From positions 521,594-585,593 of the forward strand of contig MNCI01001941.1 in assembly GCA_015680685.1 (NCBI GenBank): a stretch of 64,000 nt of DNA, given 5' to 3'. The translations under genes were made by a program, and so were the position numbers. How positions within the stretch are numbered: the stretch's first letter is position 1; each line of letters opens with the position of its first letter. Origin of the DNA: Gnetum montanum. Lineage: Eukaryota; Streptophyta; Gnetopsida; Gnetales; Gnetaceae. This document shows positions 12,101-24,069 of the stretch, piece after piece. A model generated the notes under the pieces. The model searched no databases. It worked only from the letters and a program-made list of their open reading frames with translations, and was not told the origin of the DNA.

Positions 12101-12500
12101 ATGTTGGATACCCATTCTGAATAATCAATTTCCCAGATGAAACCAGCTTGGTATAACTTGGTGATTTCATCCCTTATGGCTAGTGGGATTTTTGGTTTAA
12201 CTTTACGAGCCTTCTACTTGACTGCCTTCATGTTTGAGTCTAGGACGATGTTGTGCTGTATCAGCCTCAAATCTAGACTCGGCATGTCGTTGTATGACCA
12301 TGCAAAGGCTTTGATGTTGTCTTGTAGAATTTTGGCTACATTTTCATGCATCTACGCATCTAGGAGGGAGCTAAGTTTTAACGTTTTTACTTCTCCCTTG
12401 GATGTGGTCACAGGCATCTTGATGAGAGGATCCTCAGTTACATCCCCAGCCTGTAAATCTAGGGTTCAGACCAGATGCTCGGGCTAGTCTGGGGATGTTT
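9160..12500 (-). pseudogene. Element C pol: RT, RNase H, plant-type RNase H, integrase (broken)
   Basis: Read on the minus strand and largely in one frame with stops. RT is at about 12,300-11,500, with MPFGLKNSGATYQ near 11,850 and a YVDD box near 11,770. Gypsy RNase H is at 11,390-11,020 (FFIYLATFDTS, YNEVERNCLAL). The second RNase H is at about 10,920-10,600 (LHFNGAST, then HGDSQLVVNQ near 10,690); the usual first catalytic D in FDGAS is N here. The integrase zinc finger is at 10,215-10,070 (HEELCGGHIAPRAM...KTCDTF, where the last Cys of the pair is F). The integrase core is at 10,000-9520: the second catalytic D is replaced (NENGP), followed by a stop, and the E is in GGVEATNK. The C-terminal GPY module is at about 9300-9170. 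The polyprotein order is normal, but the enzyme cannot be active. Confidence 0.88.
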
Positions 12501-13309
12501 CTAAGGATGCTATGGTGCTAGCTGTGTTTGATCTCCAGTTGATTAGGTCTGGGTTCAATTGCCTTGCAAGCTTGCCATGTGGACCTGCTAGGGCTAAGGG
12601 TGCAGAGAGATTGCAATGGATTCCCATTTTTGCTCAATCCTACCAAAATGAGATGAAAGGCTAGTTAAGAGGCACCTGTTGGCAGTAATCATGTATAATT
12701 AAAATTTGCAAAATAGCATATAATGAAAATTCGCAAAATAGTGATGAGATGTAACTAGCGAAGTATGATGATATAAAGATTAAATCTGGCCATTTTAAGG
12801 TCATGGAGGACTACCAAGGCATAAGAATATGATGTTGTTAGAAAATGCAAATTGACGATGTGAAAACATGAAATTGCTAGGAAATGCGAAACTACCGATG
12901 CAAAAGTGTAAAACTGCTAGTTTAGCATCATTGTGGATTGTGTGCATATAACAGATTAAAATTGCTAGTTTAAGGTCTTTTTGGACCATTAAAGTTGCTA
13001 CTGCGCTAGGATTTCTAGTTTAAGGTCTTTCTAGACCATTGATGAGAGTGGAACGCTATGTTAAAAATGCTAGTTTAAGGTCTTTTCGGACCGTGAAAGT
13101 TACAACTGCACTGAGGTTGCTAGTTTAAGGTCTTTTCAGGCCAATAAAAGTGCAACTATGCTATGATTGTTAGTTTAAGGTCTTTCTAGACCTCTCACAT
13201 GTTGAAGGGTAACACACTAATGATTTGGAAAATGGTTAATTAGCAACTAGCGTAGATGCAAAGCAGAAGGGTGACAAATGTGCAAGGATGGGCAGTTGGG
13301 CAAGAAGCA
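12501..13309 (-). repeat. PR-RT spacer of C with tandem array (12,960-13,190)
   Basis: At 12,960-13,190 five copies of a unit of about 50 bp carry CTAGTTTAAGGTCTTTT followed by GGACC. GGTC and GACC form a small inverted repeat in each unit. 12,640-12,960 is looser, with shared words (AAAATTGCTAG, GAAAATGCAAA). I see no coding sequence in it. It parallels 4820-4985 in B and 44,030-44,290 in F. Confidence 0.75.
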
Positions 13310-13935
13310 GTGGGGTTGCTACGCTATGCATAGTTTCTTCTTGACCCATCGCAGGTTAAGCGAAACATAAGGCCGAGATGCTTTTCCAAGGCCTTCATCT
13401 ACATCATTGCCCCCTGCTTGGAAGGGCAACTTAGCCCACATGCTCTCGTTTTGGGGATTGGCTTGCTGAGTCGATTCCTCTGCTGAATGGCTAGTGTGTG
13501 CAGAGACAAGCACTTCATTCTTAGGGGTTATAACCTCTGAGCCTTATTCCATGCCTACATTGTTGATTGTTTGTGTTGCTACCTTGTCACCACGGATCAC
13601 CACCTCCTTGCCTGCGTATGGTAGATGAATCTCCTAGTGTATGGGTGAGGAGACAGCCCTAAGTTGCGCTAACCATGAACTCCCCAGGATCAGGTTAAAC
13701 TCAGGCATTTCCTCGACCATGATGAACGTTGTGTTTGTGGGGAACTGGTCCCCTTCCATGAAGTCTATGTGGACTATGCCCTTCAACAGGACAAGTGCCC
13801 CATTGAATGACTTCAGGCATGACATCATTGTGGGTTTGATCTAGTCAACCAAGCCTAATTTGTCTATGATGGGGAAGGGGATGACATTCGTGGCAGCCCC
13901 ATCATCGACGTGTACCCTTCAGATCTAGTGTTGGA
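13310..13935 (-). pseudogene. Element C retropepsin-like protease (broken)
   Basis: The minus strand gives an active-site-like segment VHVDDGAATNV near 13,915-13,885. It is followed by LKSFNGALVLLKG and the second conserved block EFNLILGSSWLAQLRAVSSPIH (13,700-13,634). The usual retropepsin triad D-S/T-G appears as D-D-G, also in D. This part reads in a different frame from the gag upstream, so at least one frameshift separates them. The tail 13,513-13,319 is a low-complexity linker. Confidence 0.72.
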
Positions 13936-16900
13936 TAACCTAAATTGTGATGAATTGGGGTGCTGTATTCACCTGGCCCCTTTCGGGATCTTCTGTAATG
14001 GAGTCATCGTAGAAAGTAAGTTGAGACGGTTCCGGCTTTGCAGGTGCGGAGGGAAGCATGATTGAGTGGATTGCTTCCTCTTCTGCTGGCATGTCTTCAT
14101 TGATCAGAATCACCATCAGCATGTGGATCAGAGCCTCACAGTGTGGGATGGATGTCATGATCAGATTGTACAAGCTCAGGGTGGTGTTTTTCTATTTTAG
14201 AGCTTGTTTGACCTAAGTAAGGACATCTAAGAGGTTTTGGCCACCCCCTTTCTACCACCCTTTTCCTCTTCTATTCATCCTATAAGATGAATTTCCTGAG
14301 GAGGGGCAATTTCGGGTCTGGGTCCAGACCCTTCTTGGCAGGGCAATGTGGACTATGCGATTATAGCAACGTCCCTCTTTGGTGATGAGGGCGTAGATGC
14401 AGGGGGTGAAGACGTAGGCTTGGAAATACCTATGGTAGTACTTCCTTTTGACACCTCACTTGCAAAACACACTTCTCGTTCTTTAGGACGAGAAGGTTGT
14501 TTAGCTATATTGCATGGGACGGGGGCTATCGAATGAGTCGGCCCCCTGATGATAAATGGAGCTAACGATGTTAATGGGCAGGGTAGCATGGTTTTGCTAA
14601 TAGGTGGCATGTAGATGGATGCCCATGGAGGGACTCTCAGAATGAATGGATTTTGCAAGGTTCGGCCAATCGCTGGTGGTGCTGGTGCCCTATGCCTCAA
14701 CACATGAACCACGAATGGCTACTGGGGTGGCCTAGGATCACTATCAATATTGATGGTGTTGATGACATAATTGGCATTGTTGGCATTGAGGGGGTCTATG
14801 TAGACATGCATAGATTGGTTCTTAGGGAGTACTGGGTTGCTTTCATCCAACACCAGTTTTTCCTGATCAATCAATCTCTGGATGTTATCCTATAACGCCA
14901 GATAGTAATTTGTGTTGTGACCACACTTTTGGTGATAGTCACAAAACCTGTCCAACCTGAAATCCTTAGGAACTGGGGCCTCATTAGGCAAGGCCAAAGA
15001 AGGGTTCCTAAGGAGCTCGTAGTAGTGTTTATGTCTCTTGATTCCTTCTTCTGACATTTGCTTGTGTTGGATGTGCCCAACTGCCAATAGTTGCTTCAGA
15101 AGTTTTGAAGGCTTGAGAGGCAGTGGGGTGTACCTTGAGTGATCTTTACGCTCAAGGTTTGGTTTGGGTTCCACAGATGTCTCGGGCGTGGGTATGGCAA
15201 GCTGCGGTGTGTGACCCTACCTGGGTGTGGGATTAGCTGTGGGTGTGGTTGGTTTCTTATTATTCTTGTTACCATTGTTAGGTTTGGGCTTGATCTCAGT
15301 CACCATAGCGGCCATTGTGGTTGTTGGGGCCTTACCCTTGTCCTTCTTTGTGAAGGTGTTTTTGTAGGCAATGTAGGCCGAGTCTTTGCTTGCCTTGGCC
15401 ACATCCTGTATACTCTTAGTCTGAGAAAAGTCTTGACTAAGAGTGTGAGGGGCGAGGTAGTATAGTTTAGATGTGATAAAGTCATTCATTACACCCTTAA
15501 AGATGACCAACAAGTGGGCCTTCGTGATGGGCTCGCAGATTTTGTTAAGGGTTGCGCTCCATTGCTGGATGAACTTCTGGACCGGTTCCAGAGGATCTTG
15601 CTTCATGCTCATCAACTAATCTAATGTGGTTTCTTCCTTCAAGTTATACTTGAAGCGTGTCATGAATTGGGTTAGAAGCTCTTCTAGAGTTGAAATAGAT
15701 GAGTGTGGTAGCGCGCTGTACCAATCCAGGGCTTTCCCAGCTAGGGACATAGCAAAGACATGAATAATAGTGTGTGGCCATTGTTGCAACTGGAGAGACT
15801 CAGACCTAAAGGTAACAAGATGTGCATTAGGATCTTCCTTCCCATTGTACTTTGTGAAGTGGGGGAGGAACATCCCTAGGGGTAATGTTAGAGTAGGGAT
15901 TGTAGGGCTGACAGGGTTGTCTTGATAAAAGTCCATGACTTGTACCATGTCAGACCCAACAGCTTTGAGGTGTTTTATTTCCTTGGTAAGGGTTTGGATG
16001 AGTTGGAATGCTTAATCCAAACCTTGTGACGATGTGGACTATTGGGGAGCTATCGAGGTAGCTCCCATTTGTGGAATGGAAAGGGTGGTGGCGTGACCCA
16101 TCGGTGATACTGTTCGAGTAGCCCCCGTGAACAGTGCTACTGGCACTTTCCACCACCCAGCAGGTGGTGCTGTTGGAGTAGCAATGGCGGGTTGGGCTAT
16201 CGGATAGACCGCTTGTGTCGTCGGTGGAATAGACCATAGTCCCATGTTGGGTTGTACCATTTGCGGGGTTTGGTAGCTCTGAGGGAAAACATAATGAGAC
16301 ATCTGCGATGGTTGTGGCATAGGCAAAGAAGTGAATGGGGTTCACCATGTGGACGGGCTCGGGTCCACCGCGGTGGGTAGAGTAGACGTGAACGTAGAAA
16401 TTGAAGTAGAAGTTGCATATGACTGTAAAGTAGTTATAGTATGAACATGTGGCAGGGTAGCCGTGATTGGTGTGTTATGTGCTATAGGAATGGGCTGATG
16501 AACAGTTTGCAGAGGCATAGTTGCTACAAATGAAACAGGGGAATAAGGGCATTGATATACTGAGAGGGTGACATGGCTACCTATTTCAGGTATGATTGTA
16601 GGCTATGGGAGCATAGGAGTGATCACAAAGGGAGTGGTGGCAGACAACGGATTGGCCCAAAAGGACTGGGTAGGGGGAATCGTGACAGGGTTGGCCTAAC
16701 CCCTCCCATTGAACTAAGAATCGAACTCCTCTTATCCATCTTGGAAGGTGTCATCCTGGTTAGACGCTATGTCCTATATCTCCCTAAGTCTGATCAACTG
16801 GATTAGCTAGTCTAGAAGCCATTGATTTATCTGTGTCAAAGGTATGGAAGCACCGGGAGTGGGAAAAAACTCCTTCCCATTGCAATAAGCAAACTCGAAT

Positions 16901-17124
16901 TTGAGTTCATGCACATCCAAAGGCACATTTTCCTACACCTTCACACAAATGAAGTTATAGCACTCATGTTGCTGGGCCAAGCCCTCAGGTCCATGGTTTT
17001 GGGTCTTAAGGGATCGACGTGTTTCTAGCATTAGGTTAAGTGGTTGTTCGGCACTAGTAATGCCTTGAATTGTGATGGGAACTTCAACGTTGAAGGTGTT
17101 AGCAACGGTGCTCGGGGAAGCCAT
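13936..17124 (-). pseudogene. Element C gag (broken)
   Basis: The start is the ATG at 17124 (MASPSTVANTF), 455 bases inside the 5' LTR. The N-terminal segment (17124-16933) is followed by a Pro/Thr/Ala-rich stretch (16,420-15,950). The retrotransposon gag core is at 15,948-15,217, with YNGKEDPNAHLVTF, AMSLAGKALDWY and LEPVQKFIQQWSA. A Lys-rich linker and a zinc-knuckle-like motif RFCDYHQKCGHNTNYY (near 14,945) follow. In that motif the last Cys of the plant Tat pattern is Tyr. The tail has repeated NPFILRVPP-type motifs (14,660-14,600). Most of it stays in one frame with scattered stops; the frame shifts between 14,353 and 14,173. Confidence 0.82.
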
Positions 17125-17554
17125 TGTTAAGCTAAATAGTTTTGCAAATAGGAAAAAAACAAAGTGAAGAGATTGGAAAGCTAAATAGTTTTGCAAAGGA
17201 GAAGAGCAAAGAAATTGGAAAGCAATCAAAAAGGCTTTATGTCTTGCCAGGCTCCCAAGGAATCGTCAAAGCGACCAATCTATACCACATGATGCGTAAA
17301 CAACCGCAAAAGGGTGTCACATTTACGCTAGTGTGTGATAGGGTATAAAGCGTGTGCAAAACTATCGTAAGATAGGCAAGTCAGCTGGCAATCAGAGGCT
17401 TTATGTCCTGTAGGATTCTCGAGGAACCGTTGAGGTGACCAATCTACACCAAAAGATGTGTAAACAAAAGAAAAAGGGTGTCAAGTTTACGCTAATGCGT
17501 ATCAGGGTGCAGAAGGCTTACAGGACTACTGTGACATGTAGAAAGAGCACCAAA
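17125..17554 (-). repeat. Element C 5' leader with a tandem duplication of about 170 bp
   Basis: Two copies (about 17,225-17,360 and 17,397-17,530) share GCTTTATGTC, GAGG/AAGGAAYCGT, GACCAATCTA and TTTACGCTARTG blocks in the same order. A short duplication (AAGCTAAATAGTTTTGCAAA) is at 17,129-17,200. It is non-coding. Other elements here have different arrays in the same place. Confidence 0.65.
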
Positions 17555-17573
17555 GGCCCTCCTTCTAGTGCCA
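17555..17573 (-). other. Primer-binding site of element C
   Basis: In element sense this reads TGGCACTAGAAGGAGGGCC, five bases from the end of the 5' LTR. The same motif occurs at the LTR edges of B, D, E and F. I could not assign the tRNA. Confidence 0.7.
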
Positions 17574-17578
17574 AAAAC

Positions 17579-19223
17579 TGTGGTGGCTAGAAAATGTTGA
17601 CAGGGCATCATTCGTTGACAGTCTTAACCCCATTTCCGTGGGAGGGCTGTGCTGGATAGAATAGAAATGGGGCACCCTGGATAGTCTGGTTGATCAGATA
17701 GGGACTTAGTCAGTGTTAATATAACCTTTTGCAACCAGATAATTTGAAAATGAGACTGATAGCACGAAGTAATGCTTAAATGTAAAAGGGATAGAAAATA
17801 GTGTAAAATGCAATAATAAGTAGGAGAAAAAGTAAAATGCAGTTAGAAAAAATGCACCACTTCAAAGCTACAACTTTGCTTTGTTAGGGTGGATACAGTC
17901 GGTTGCACAACGCTAAGAATTGTAGAGATCTTGAGAGTAACCAAGATGTGTAGAGCAAGATGGCTGTATGCTTGAACATGGGCTCAGGCATTAACAATGC
18001 AAAGTGCTAAGAAGGTGGTAGAAAAGAGTAGAACAAAATTCCAACTGAGAGTGCTAACTATTTAGAATGTCAAAAAAAAAAAGCTTACAATGCTCAAGGT
18101 TACAGTGCTAACTTTTTTTCTTGTCAGCCAACAAAATTGTTAGCCGACCAAAATTGCCAAAAAATTGAACCTCAGAGCCCTCCAGCGTTGCTCATTAGGG
18201 TATTTATAGGACCAAGGATGTGCAAAGATGCAGTTTGGATGCCACGTGCCCTAGGCTTATGTTGACCTATTTGTGTTGCACGTGCCTGCATGATCGTTGG
18301 GCAGGTCTGCCATGCCGTAATTACAAGTCTGCCACAATGTAATTCCACTGTCAGAGCAACGTTACGATTAGGTGGAGTGCATTGATGTAGCATAACTGCT
18401 TGCCATGCTTTGTAGCATAGCATGTTTGGTGTGACGTATCATCTTGTCACGCTGTGCTACGCTATGCAGTGTAGCGTAGCCACCGGTTTGAAGCAAAAAA
18501 TTTACATTGTGTCCCGCTACATGCATTGGAAACCTTTGAAGCGCATTGACTATTTATTGCATATTTGCTATGCTATGCTATGCTATGTAGTGTATCATAG
18601 CATAGCAGCTGTCCTTAGTCACAAAAACATTGCCAATCTGCAAACTTTTCCTTTTTCACTACGAAGCTTGGGAACTTGCTGATCGTGCCCTTTGAGATGC
18701 CTTTTGTCACTTTCGTAGAATTGCTACACCGCGCTGCACCATGTAGCTTAGTGTAGTGTAGCGGAAAACATGGCCTACGTTTTGCCAAGTTTGCGGCTTT
18801 CTGATGGAAGGAGACATCGCTGAAGGACTTGAAGTCGGGCGAGGGGACTGATCGTCTAGCTTTTGATACGCTGTGCTACGCTGCATAGCGTAGCATTGTG
18901 CTTCTACAAACATCTTCTGAAGTTTGCTACACTACAGAGTGTAGCAAAAACCCTTGACTTAGAAAACTTGCTGAAGTGTTTTGCACGTTCTGAGCACCAC
19001 CAACAATTCCACGCACCACTCCTAAGTGCGTTATCGGCTAGATGAACTAATCAAGTAGGCAGGCTAGAGAATCCGTTTAGCCTGTTGACACCTGGGGTAG
19101 AGAACTTGCCGAACTAGACAGTATGAACATCAGAGCATCCATCTCCTGAAGAACTATTGTAATGTTGCATGAATTGCAAAGATGTGGTGAAGCAAGAATG
19201 TCTTAAAATTTTGGGGTGTTTCA
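17579..19223 (-). repeat. Element C 5' LTR
   Basis: This is the partner of 6154-7806, TGTGGTGG...GTTTCA on the plus strand, followed by the target duplication TAAGG (19224-19228). The minus-strand TATA box (CTATAAATA) is at 18201-18209. It carries the same TAGCRTAGC clusters in U3. Confidence 0.93.
18201..18209 (-). promoter_or_regulatory. TATA box of element C 5' LTR
   Basis: CTATAAATA on the minus strand, matching 6774-6782 in the partner LTR. This is the copy that would drive genomic RNA of the element. Confidence 0.6.
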
Positions 19224-19228
19224 TAAGG

Positions 19229-20798
19229 GAGGTGTTCTTTTGTTTTAGCAATTATTTTATCTCTTTCATCACATTGAGGAAGTCTTTGTCATTGGTTGTA
19301 GGCTTTTTATTCTTAGAGTTCTTAACTTTTTTCATGCACCTGAAAATGAAAACTTTATGCTTCAAAGGTTGTGGTTTGGCTTTTTTTCCCTTCCCCTATA
19401 GCTTGAGGTCCTCCTATGGCTGACTGTTTAAGGCAACTTAGGTATTAGAACTTATTGAAATAGATGATATGAGATTTGGTTTTAGTAGGCCTACTTCCTT
19501 CCATGCCTTGGCCTACTTGTCATCATTATTCTTAGCCTTTAGCATGGGCTTCCTGTGTTTTTTGCTTTGGAATTTCTTGTTGTTGTTGTTGTTGTTGGTT
19601 GTGAAGAAGCTATTGCATTGGAAAATATGGAAGGAAAATTTTAGTTATAGGGATAGTCTTGACTTTAGCAAGAGGGGGCACCCTGATCACAAAAGGCTCC
19701 TTGGGAGGTGTAGGTGATGGAACCCTTAAAAAAAAAGGGAACCCTGAACTAGTTGAGGTTGAAGAACCCTTGTCATTGCAAGGAGGCACTTGAATCATGA
19801 ACACCTCCCACATAGGTATAGAGTTATTGGTCACATTGAATGCTGCTATAGCATATGGACTATTATTAGAATTCAATGGGTCCTTGTAGACCTGCATGGA
19901 TTGGTTTTGTGGTTTGATCAACTTTCATGCATCAATGATTGGTTCATGCTTATTTATCCTCTTTTGTAGGTCATTCTTGAGTGCTACAAAAAATTGAGTG
20001 TCATGAATTGATAGTTGATGATAGTTGTAGAAATGATCTAGCTTGAAGAACTTAGGTACCAGAGGATTGTCCTTGGTTGCAAGAGTGGGATTTTTGGCTA
20101 TCTCCCATAATTTGTCATATCTCTAATGGGCATCTTTAGTAATTTGTTTATATTAAATTCTTCTACTCTTTAGCAATTGGTCAAGGAGTTTCGATGGTTT
20201 CAATGGTAGCGTAGTATACTTCAAACAATCTTTTCATTCAAAGTTAGTCCCTGTAGCAGTTGATGTAGAGGCCCTAGAAGTTGAAGGTTGATTATTGGTT
20301 GTAGGGGCCTTAGGTTGATTTGTCTTAGGCCTCTATTTGGTTGTCTTATTATCTTTGGTCACTATGGCCATGGTTATGTTGTTTTAACTTCCCTTCTCCT
20401 TATCCTTTCAAATGTGTTGATTTTTGTATGCCATGTAGGTATGGTCATGGCTAGCCTTAGCTGCATCCTTTATGTTCCTTGTTTGGGAAAAGGCTTGGTT
20501 GAGTGACTGTGAATCTAGGTAGTATAGTTTTAACTTAATAAAATCATTAATTTCCCCCTTGAATATAGCGACAAGGTGGATCTCAACTATTATTTCTAGA
20601 ATCTCACCAAGAATAGCATTCCATTATTGTATGAATTTTTGTACTAGCCCAAGAGGTCCTATTGTGAACTTCATTAATTGGTCAAGAGTTATGTTTGGTT
20701 TCAATTTGTACTTAAAACAACTAATAAACTATGAAATTAAGTCTTAAAGAAAGGATATGGATCCTCTTGATAGCACACAGTACCAATCCAGAGCCTTC
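19229..20798 (-). pseudogene. Element B gag, middle part (broken)
   Basis: This continues element B after insertion C. The minus strand of 19,921-19,610 gives NQSMQVYKDPLNSNNSPYA and several PFVIRVPP-type motifs, as in the gag tail of F (42,470-42,700) and D. The degraded zinc-knuckle region lies near 20,000-20,060. The gag core follows at about 20,430-20,798 and ends in ALDWYCVL at the edge of element D. It has many stops and frame changes. Its remaining 5' part is at 29,855-31,000. Confidence 0.7.
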
Positions 20799-20803
20799 CC
20801 CAT

Positions 20804-22351
20804 TGTACCGTTTGAAATCATCGGTGCAAGGTTGGAATGAAACAAACACCGAGAGACCCTCGAAAGAAATACAAAAGTCGGTCCAAGTCTATTGCCCAAC
20901 ATATAGAAGTTGATGCTTAGATTTGCTAAGTGTCCCATATTCCAGTTTTTGTGTCCATTTGTAAAAATTGCGAACCCTTCTCTCTAGTGAAAAATTGGGG
21001 TTTTTATAAGATCTTGGGCATTAGATTCAGATCTGGAAGGAGATGAGTGGCTGTGAGGTGAGAAAAATTCAGATCAGGAGACAGGTGGTGCATTGACCAA
21101 GTGTAGGATACATTACAATTGTACAACATGTAGCATACATGTTGGTGTATGAATGCCTAGTGTATAAGCTTGGAATGCTCAAAAGACTTAAAATTTACAA
21201 AAGAATTTGTATGTTACAACTAGAATGATGTCTCTGGATTTTGGATCCATGCTCTGGGCTGCTGTTTTTGGCCTCAACGTGTCTTGAAATGCTCTAGCAT
21301 GTGTTGGCATCCACGTGCAGTGTTTAGTGTATGAGATTGGGCATCAACCTTAGCGTACAGACTCAACATCAACCTCAGCGTATAGACTCAGCATCAACCT
21401 CAACATACTGACTCAACATCAACCTTAATGTACACCTCATGAACTACCATGTTGGATGTCTAACTCTGTATGCTAGTGCTTATTCCTTGATTCCTGAGCA
21501 TTGCTAATCCTCAAGGGTGTCCAGATGCCAATTTTGACTTCATTTTGATGTAGTTTCGGGTTTTTTTTAGTGGTGTATGCTGGGCTATACGCTGACCAGC
21601 GTACAACAAGGTGTACCCAGCATACACACATAAAAAAGCATGATTTCAAGGTAAAAACTTGATTTTCAGGTGCCTGTGATGATGCCCAACAGTTACCCTA
21701 CCTCTAGAAGTCAATTTCAGGTGAAAATCTTGCTCTTTGGTGCCTATTTAGGCCATTTTTGATGGTGTACGCTGGGCTATACGTTGGCCAGCATACATCA
21801 AGATGTACCCAGCATACACACATAAAAATGCATTATTTAGGACCCAAAATTTGATTTTCAGGAGACTAAGAGCTGCTGGGGACCTTGGGGAAGGTCCTGG
21901 GGGGTCTAGACGCTCAATTCTGGCATGTTTTGGCTCATTTTAGGGCTCAAAAGTTGCTATATGCTAGCCTGTACGCTGGCTAGCGTATAACCCAGCATGC
22001 AGAGCATATACTTGGTCAATTCCAAGTATTTTGGACCCAAAACATGAAATTCTTGATGTAGTCACTTGTGGATCTCAGGGAACTCTTTCTTGTTCAATTA
22101 TGCTCCATTTGATGCTATNCAGCGTATAACCCAGCATGCAGAGCATATACTTGGTCAATCCCAAGTATTTTGGACCCAAAACATGAAATTCTTGATGTAG
22201 TCACCTGTGGATCTCAGGGAACTCTTTCTTGTTCAATTATGCTCCGTTTGATGCTATTTTTGAGGCTTTCAAGCTTGGTCATGTTGGGGACCAACATGAC
22301 TTAGATTAATTTCTGTCTACAAGTGTTAGCCAAAATTTTTGTGGTGTTTCA
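20804..22351 (-). repeat. Element D 3' LTR
   Basis: On the plus strand it runs TGTACCGTTT...GGTGTTTCA. Compared with the other D LTR it lacks about 376 bp (28,370-28,745). U3 holds two units of about 200 bp (21,550-21,650 and 21,755-21,840) with AGCGTAC/GTACGCT palindromes, and a 26-bp tandem repeat at 21,330-21,430 (ACTCAACATCAACCTNAGCGTA). The segment 21,980-22,118 is repeated at 22,120-22,258 across a single N and is probably an assembly artefact. The TATA box is at 21,002-21,010 (minus strand). Confidence 0.9.
21002..21010 (-). promoter_or_regulatory. TATA box of element D 3' LTR
   Basis: CTTATAAAA on the minus strand; the same box is at 28,866-28,874 in the partner LTR. Confidence 0.5.
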
Positions 22352-23499
22352 TTGGTCCCTCTTTGTTGATTCCTAGAGGAATCACCCAAGAGGCATTAAC
22401 AAAGAAGTACAAAAACACCACAAGCAAACTGGTAGCAAGCATTATCCTTTGGCACTTGCCCAGATGTCATCGCACCATGTTTAGAAGTACCTAGGATTGG
22501 GAAATGAAGTTTTGAGATGACGTCTAGGGGAGATTTTTGCAACTGTGGGATTGGGAATTGATCAAGGGATTGTGCTAGTGTGGGAGAGGAGTTTTCATCT
22601 TGTGCAAACAATTCAGGTTGTTCCTTGTCGATGGCCAATATTTGGCAGACTTGGAATCAAGGCATGAGGAGTACGTCCTTTGGAGGAACGAGACTCTTGA
22701 ATCATGTTTAAGAGAACTCATTGCCACAACCAAAGCCAAGCAATGAGGTGGTGCGTTCTTTTGAGAAATAGGACCCCTTGTGTCAAGTTTAAGGAAACCC
22801 ATTTTCCAATAGCCAAAGTCACGCCGTGAGGTGTAACATGATGGTTTGAGACACGAGTACTTCTTTCCAAGACCACTACCTTCCTGCCTGTGGCTTGTAT
22901 GGGAAGTGCCAAGGGTCTTGTGGTTCATTTTGCTCTTTGCTCTTTGACCTTTTTTTTCTTTTTCTTTTTTCTTTTGGATAGAGCTTTCTTTCAATTTTTC
23001 ACTCATGCTCATGTGTTGTGTTATGTGTTGCAATTGCTTGATAGTGTTGCAGCGTGCAATAGTGTGATCAAAGTTTTGGGGTGTACTGGGTGCATCTAGG
23101 AACTATAACTAGGTAGGAAGGGGAACAAGAGTGTTGGGGAAATGGAGAATGCATCAGGAATTGGGAATGTACTTTTAAACAGATTGATTAACCTAGTTGC
23201 ATGAGTTAGAAGCAATGTGGCACCTTGTCATCATGATGAAGTGTATCCATGTACGAGCACCACTGGGTGTCATCCTGCAAATACAACTCCAAGAAGATAA
23301 GAAAACCATAAGTGAATGAGTTAGCGAATGATTCAGACATAAATGTAACCGATGCAAATGGAGGCACCATGTGAAACTTAAGGCAAACAAAATGAGCAGC
23401 AATAGTGTTTTCAGAGCCGGTGTGATGAATGATGCAGTAGGTGTTGATGAAGAAATTTCATGAATTACAATAGTAGATGAATGTGCTAGAGATGATCTT
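22352..23499 (-). other. Element D polypurine tract and 3' untranslated region
   Basis: The polypurine tract (sense AACAAAGAGGGACCAA, 22,352-22,367) abuts the LTR. An inverted counterpart of the LTR start lies near 22,411-22,420. In sense, an A-rich tract (22,943-22,980) and a block ending TTGTATTTGCAGGATGACAC (about 23,266-23,285) also occur in F, and the latter in E. The open frame at 23,033-22,575 is low in complexity and has no recognised domain. Confidence 0.65.
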
Positions 23500-24060
23500 G
23501 CCAGTTTATAGTCTTATTTATATCATAACCCGTTGGAGGTTGCTAGTTTATCGTCGTAGTAGATGGTGTGATGCTAGTTTATAGTCGTGGCAGACTATGA
23601 AGAGGCAAGCTAGTTTATAGTATTAGCAGACTCCGGTGAATAAAACTGTGGCAATTTAATGTCATATCGGATGCTCTGTGGTATTTTTTTTAGGTCATGA
23701 TGCCAGGATCGCTCTGTGGTGTTAGTTTTGAGTCATAACCCAGGACATTCAATGGTATCAGTTTACCATCATGACACCAGGAAGATGTGTGGTATCAGTT
23801 TTAAGTCATGATGCCAGGACTATTCTGTGGTATCAGTTTTAGGTCATGATGCCAGGACCATCGGTGTGGATGCATGCATATGCATCTCTATGATCCTGTA
23901 AACAAAAGAAACTAGAGAAAATAATGTTAAATAGCAACTGCAGAAAACATGAGTTGAAATGCACAAGTAAATATAAAATAATGTGAAAAGGTGGTAGTTT
24001 TAGACCTTTTTGGGCCATGGTATAGTTTAAGGCCTTTTCGGGCCACATGCAAATGCGTAA
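23500..24060 (-). repeat. Two fused tandem arrays of element D
   Basis: 23,500-23,680 has GCTAGTTTATAGTCRTAGCAGAC units. 23,690-23,860 has units of about 45 bp (TCAGTTTTAGGTCATGATGCCAGGA) that match F's post-integrase array at 54,280-54,480. 23,990-24,050 has TAGTTTAAGGCCTTTTCGGGCC units that match the PR-RT spacer arrays. The two array types, which flank pol in C and F, are almost adjacent here. This fits the loss of pol between them. Confidence 0.75.
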
Positions 24061-24069
24061 GCTAGTACA

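Larger units (their letters stand above)
6149..19228 (-). mobile_element. Element C: complete Tat-type Ty3/gypsy retrotransposon with TAAGG target duplication
   Basis: The 13,070-bp element (6154-19223) is flanked by TAAGG at 6149-6153 and 19224-19228. Minus-strand order: 5' LTR 17579-19223, primer site 17555-17573, leader, gag from 17124, PR near 13,900-13,630, repeat array, RT-RNase H-RNase H-integrase 12,500-9170, second repeat array, 3' untranslated region, polypurine tract, 3' LTR 6154-7806. The LTRs look about 90% identical by eye, differing mostly by transitions. It sits in the gag-PR junction of element B, so it is younger than B. Confidence 0.93.

Noticed and set aside
22575-23033. 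Minus-strand frame of 152 codons with a Lys/Glu-rich start
   Set aside because: The Lys/Glu run is the A-rich tract of the 3' untranslated region; no conservation seen in F.
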